A stretch of 40,029 bases of DNA, taken from assembly GCA_947631245.1 (NCBI GenBank), contig CANRKP010000017.1, positions 1 through 40,029 of the forward strand, given 5' to 3'. The notes beneath the pieces were generated by a model. It ran no database searches. It saw only the letters and a list, made by a program, of their open reading frames with translations, and was not told the origin of the DNA. Below are positions 39,511-40,029 of the stretch, piece after piece; within the stretch, counting starts at the first letter, position 1; every line of letters begins with the position of its first letter. The stretch is from an uncultured Clostridia bacterium. GTDB taxonomy: Bacteria > Bacillota > Clostridia > Oscillospirales > CAG-272. The translations under genes were made by a program, and so were the position numbers.

Positions 39511-40029
39511 TTAAAAGGCGCGTTCTATAAAATCGAGTATTTCTTCCGTCGATGTGCCAAAGCACGAAATAAGCCTTCCTATGTCGTCCGGCACAGGCGC
39601 CGCAACGGTCAGCTTTGATGCGTCCGACAGCGGAAATCCAATGCGGAACGCGTGCAGAGCCTGACGTTCGATGCGTTCTCTCGAACCGCCGTAAAGTTCG
39701 TCGCCCTCTATCGGATAACCGAGCGAGGAAAAATGGACTCTCAGCTGATGTGTCCGCCCCGTCACAGGCGAGGCGGCAACGAGCGAATGTCCGTTTGATT
39801 TGCATATACAGGCGTATACGGTTTCGGCAAATTCGGCATCCGTTCCGCTGTATTCGTCAAGCGGATGTGACTCCCGCAGTATTATTGTGCCCGCGCGGCG
39901 CGTTATATATGACCTGATGTCAGCGGCTTCTCCGCAAGGCACATCTATATCCCCGTCAAGAACGGCGAGATAGACCTTTTTTATCCGCCCGACTGCCATG
40001 TCCTTTGACAGGCGGTAAGCGGAAAGACG
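39511..40029 (-). CDS. RluA-family pseudouridine synthase, 5' part outside window
   Basis: The C-terminal 173 residues of an RluA/RluD-type enzyme that isomerises uridine in rRNA or tRNA. KKVYLAVLDG begins a conserved block, ASPVTGRTHQLRVHFSSLGYPIEGDELYGG carries the family signature GRTHQLRVH, and ALHAFRIGFP follows. The catalytic HRLD-type aspartate would lie just upstream, beyond the window edge; the frame is open to 40029. ATG 39997-39999 is internal. DUF3810 follows 29 bases later. Confidence 0.92.
   Translation of the reverse strand, partial: RLSAYRLSKDMAVGRIKKVYLAVLDGDIDVPCGEAADIRSYITRRAGTIILRESHPLDEYSGTDAEFAETVYACICKSNGHSLVAASPVTGRTHQLRVHFSSLGYPIEGDELYGGSRERIERQALHAFRIGFPLSDASKLTVAAPVPDDIGRLISCFGTSTEEILDFIERAF

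Overview
The window looks like the chromosome of an anaerobic, endospore-forming member of the Clostridia, most likely an uncultured gut Oscillospirales-type organism. This is inferred from a SpoIIID homologue, a membrane biotin-dependent decarboxylase operon, ECF-type vitamin uptake, hybrid-cluster-type DUF1858, type III pantothenate kinase, strong TTGACA-N17-TATAAT promoters (often with an extended TGn -10) and AAGGAGG-type ribosome binding sites. Base composition is moderately GC-rich in genes and AT-rich between them. I see no phage, insertion sequence or CRISPR array.

Layout. 1-3513 (minus): an ABC exporter half-transporter with an unusual N-terminal domain and zinc ribbon, a DUF1854 protein, and a truncated second copy of the N-terminal domain that runs into a leucine-rich-repeat fragment at the window edge. 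3857-8900 (plus): a MoxR ATPase, DUF58, DUF4129-like membrane protein and XpaC-like protein operon. It is followed by a GNAT acetyltransferase and a small P-loop kinase whose only apparent start is ATT. 10156-15177 (minus): a five-gene sodium-pumping decarboxylase-type operon (12S-like carboxyltransferase, gamma-like anchor, biotin carrier, beta subunit, 5S/OadA-like carboxyltransferase). 15485-16797 (minus): DivIVA-like protein and an XRE-TPR regulator. 17073-20432 (plus): gltX-glnS. Then come a lone feoA, a tRNA-Leu behind an odd array of 38-bp repeats, asnB, an acyl carrier protein, and an orphan BlaI-type repressor overlapping an uncharacterised nuclease-like gene.

24857-29445 (minus): DUF3343 plus cysteine desulfurase-like genes and a very large GH106-like glycosidase. 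29684-29950: tRNA-Gly, tRNA-Arg and tRNA-His. Then come an RNA 2'-O-methyltransferase, spoIIID, a degenerate PHP-like protein, and a coaX-ECF transporter pair linked by a shared palindromic motif, with a T-free leader in front of coaX. 34014-40029: a flavodoxin-like protein and rnhA (plus), then nif3-like, trmK, DUF1858, murA, a DUF3810 membrane metalloprotease-like gene and a truncated RluA-type pseudouridine synthase (all minus).

Functional links. The decarboxylase operon probably couples decarboxylation of a carboxylic acid or acyl-CoA to sodium export. coaX and its neighbouring S component suggest pantothenate uptake feeding CoA synthesis. The MoxR cluster and the ABC/DUF1854 cluster are the least understood multi-gene units. 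The strongest candidates for new biology are the tRNA-Leu leader repeats, the T-free coaX leader with its shared palindrome, the BlaI/nuclease overlap, and the ABC N-terminal module.
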